NCBI GenBank assembly: GCA_900544095.1
Contig: UQTV01000002.1
Coordinates: forward strand, 248,001 to 312,000
Length of the DNA: 64,000 nucleotides
Reading direction: 5' to 3'
Source of the DNA: an uncultured Collinsella sp.
Lineage (GTDB): Bacteria; Actinomycetota; Coriobacteriia; Coriobacteriales; Coriobacteriaceae
Shown in pieces: positions 63,171 through 64,000 of the stretch. The stretch's first letter is position 1. Each line of letters starts with the position of its first letter. A model generated the notes under the pieces. It saw only the letters and a list, made by a program, of their open reading frames with translations. It was not told the origin of the DNA and ran no database searches. Made by a program: the position numbers and the translations under genes.

Positions 63171-63668
63171 ATGCCGGGCGAGAATTTTCCTGGCGATAGG
63201 ATCGTCAGCTTGGTCGATGAGCTCGAAGGGCTGATCGAGGAAGCCAAGCCGCCTTTCGGCAAGAACGCTCAGTTCAAGGTCATCGACGCCGACGTGTTCT
63301 TCAACATCCTCGACGAGATCCGCATGAGCTATCCCGAGGAGTGGCAGAAGTCCCGCCGTATCCTTAAGGAGCGCGAGGAGCTTATGGCTTCCGCCGCCGC
63401 TCAGGCCGATTCCATCATCGCCGACGCTCAGCAGCAGGCCCTCACCATTGCCGGTGAGCAGGAGATCGTCCGCTTGGCACAGCAGCAGGCCGACGACATC
63501 CGCGATCGTGCCCAGCAGTACGAGCGCGAGACGCGTTATGCTGCCGAGGACTATGCAGAGCAGGTCTTTACGCATCTGGAGGAGAACCTCAAGAGCCTGA
63601 CTGGCACCGTTACCCGTTGCCGTCAGCAGCTCAACGAGGGTGCCGCCCAACAGAATGGTCAGTGGTAA
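63171..63668 (+). CDS. Coiled-coil protein related to DivIVA/V-type ATPase-E-like helical proteins
   Basis: 165 residues from the ATG at 63171 with GAAAGGAG upstream. It is almost entirely helical, with a long Ala/Gln/Glu-rich coiled coil at about 60-130 (ADSIIADAQQQALTIAGEQ...). Similar proteins of unknown function lie between coaD and the YceD-rpmF genes in Actinobacteria, and some are linked to cell-division proteins. No membrane segment or enzymatic motif is visible. It overlaps the DUF177 gene by one base (TAATG). Confidence 0.7.
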   Translation: MPGENFPGDRIVSLVDELEGLIEEAKPPFGKNAQFKVIDADVFFNILDEIRMSYPEEWQKSRRILKEREELMASAAAQADSIIADAQQQALTIAGEQEIVRLAQQQADDIRDRAQQYERETRYAAEDYAEQVFTHLEENLKSLTGTVTRCRQQLNEGAAQQNGQW

Positions 63669-64000
63669 TGGCTGAGTTCCCGAGCGTTACCGTCGATCTT
63701 TCCGAGCAGCTCGAGTTTCCTGGAGATTCGTATCCGCTGACCGGCAGGGTCGATGTTGCCACCTACACGGTGGGCGAGAAGGAGTACCAGCTACAGGACG
63801 GCATCGACTACGACGTTGTCTTTACCAATGCCGGTGCCGGTGTCTTGCTCACGGGCATGGTCCGCGCGCACGCCAGCGGCGAGTGCGACCGTTGCCTGGA
63901 GCCCGCCTCGTTTGATATCGCCGGCGAGATCGAGGAGTTCTACCTCTTTGAGGAGCCCGAGGATCCCGAGGCCTACGAGGACGGCTACGAGCTCCTGGGT
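63668..64000 (+). CDS. DUF177 (YceD) family protein, 3' end outside window
   Basis: The first 111 codons are visible. It begins MAEFPSVTVDLSEQLEFPG, and GECDRCLEPASFDI carries the family's C-x2-C motif. EFYLFEEPEDPEAYEDGYELLG is the acidic middle part. YceD proteins are usually encoded just before rpmF (ribosomal protein L32) and affect rRNA metabolism. The rest and any rpmF lie beyond the window. Confidence 0.88.
   Translation, partial: MAEFPSVTVDLSEQLEFPGDSYPLTGRVDVATYTVGEKEYQLQDGIDYDVVFTNAGAGVLLTGMVRAHASGECDRCLEPASFDIAGEIEEFYLFEEPEDPEAYEDGYELLG

Overview
The window looks like the chromosome of a gut Coriobacteriia actinobacterium, most probably Collinsella or a close relative. This is inferred from the GC-rich, C/G-ending codon use of the housekeeping genes, the gene order, a LoaP-controlled capsule locus and CCA-encoding tRNA genes. 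No rRNA or other phylogenetic marker was compared, so the genus is an inference.

Layout. 1-4347 (minus strand): the start of an M24 aminopeptidase and a three-gene operon of two FAD oxidoreductases and a DUF1667 protein. 4348-4975: an intergenic region with an operator-like palindrome and an unusual array of nine 17-bp repeats in strictly alternating orientation at a 40-bp step. 4976-7396: a zinc-ribbon membrane protein and thrS. 7397-19052: two terminators, a 23-bp inverted repeat framing a promoter, loaP, and an AT-rich capsule operon of ten genes (initiating sugar transferase, GT2, two pyruvyl-transferase-like proteins, nitroreductase, GT4, DUF1919, EpsG-type polymerase, flippase, FrhB-like Fe-S protein). 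19053-28390: an accessory zone with IS256 and IS30 remnants, a DUF2806-like gene, a decayed transglutaminase-type surface gene, a stand-alone reverse transcriptase, two unrecognised genes, a 255-bp direct repeat flanking the RT segment, and two structured inverted-repeat elements.

28394-39491: a compact Gram-positive-type Pel operon, pelD-pelE-pelA(deacetylase)-pelF-pelG, followed by CotH-, VTC- and DUF4956-domain genes, nearly all overlapping or separated by a few bases. 39525-40863: a degenerate PLP enzyme and a convergent ModE-like regulator. 41057-45404: guaB and leuS, the latter with a large hairpin leader. 45663-55723: a translation and replication superoperon, rimP-nusA-infB-rbfA-nrnA-truB-ribF-dnaG. 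55834-57183: the primary sigma factor. 57348-57531: two identical tRNA-Asn genes. 57726-64000: gls24-like, fakA-like, recG, rsmD, coaD, a coiled-coil protein and the start of a DUF177 (YceD) gene.

How it works together. The window holds two independent surface-glycan systems. The first is a Wzx/Wzy-type capsule whose transcription is probably controlled by processive antitermination through LoaP, possibly with promoter inversion above it and poly-G contingency tracts within it. The second is a Pel-like polysaccharide machine with a G8 tract at its pelD/pelE junction. The most unexplained signals are the alternating hairpin array at 4538-4875, the family of covarying inverted-repeat elements at 809-968 and 27983-28247, and the reverse-transcriptase segment between duplicated gene ends.
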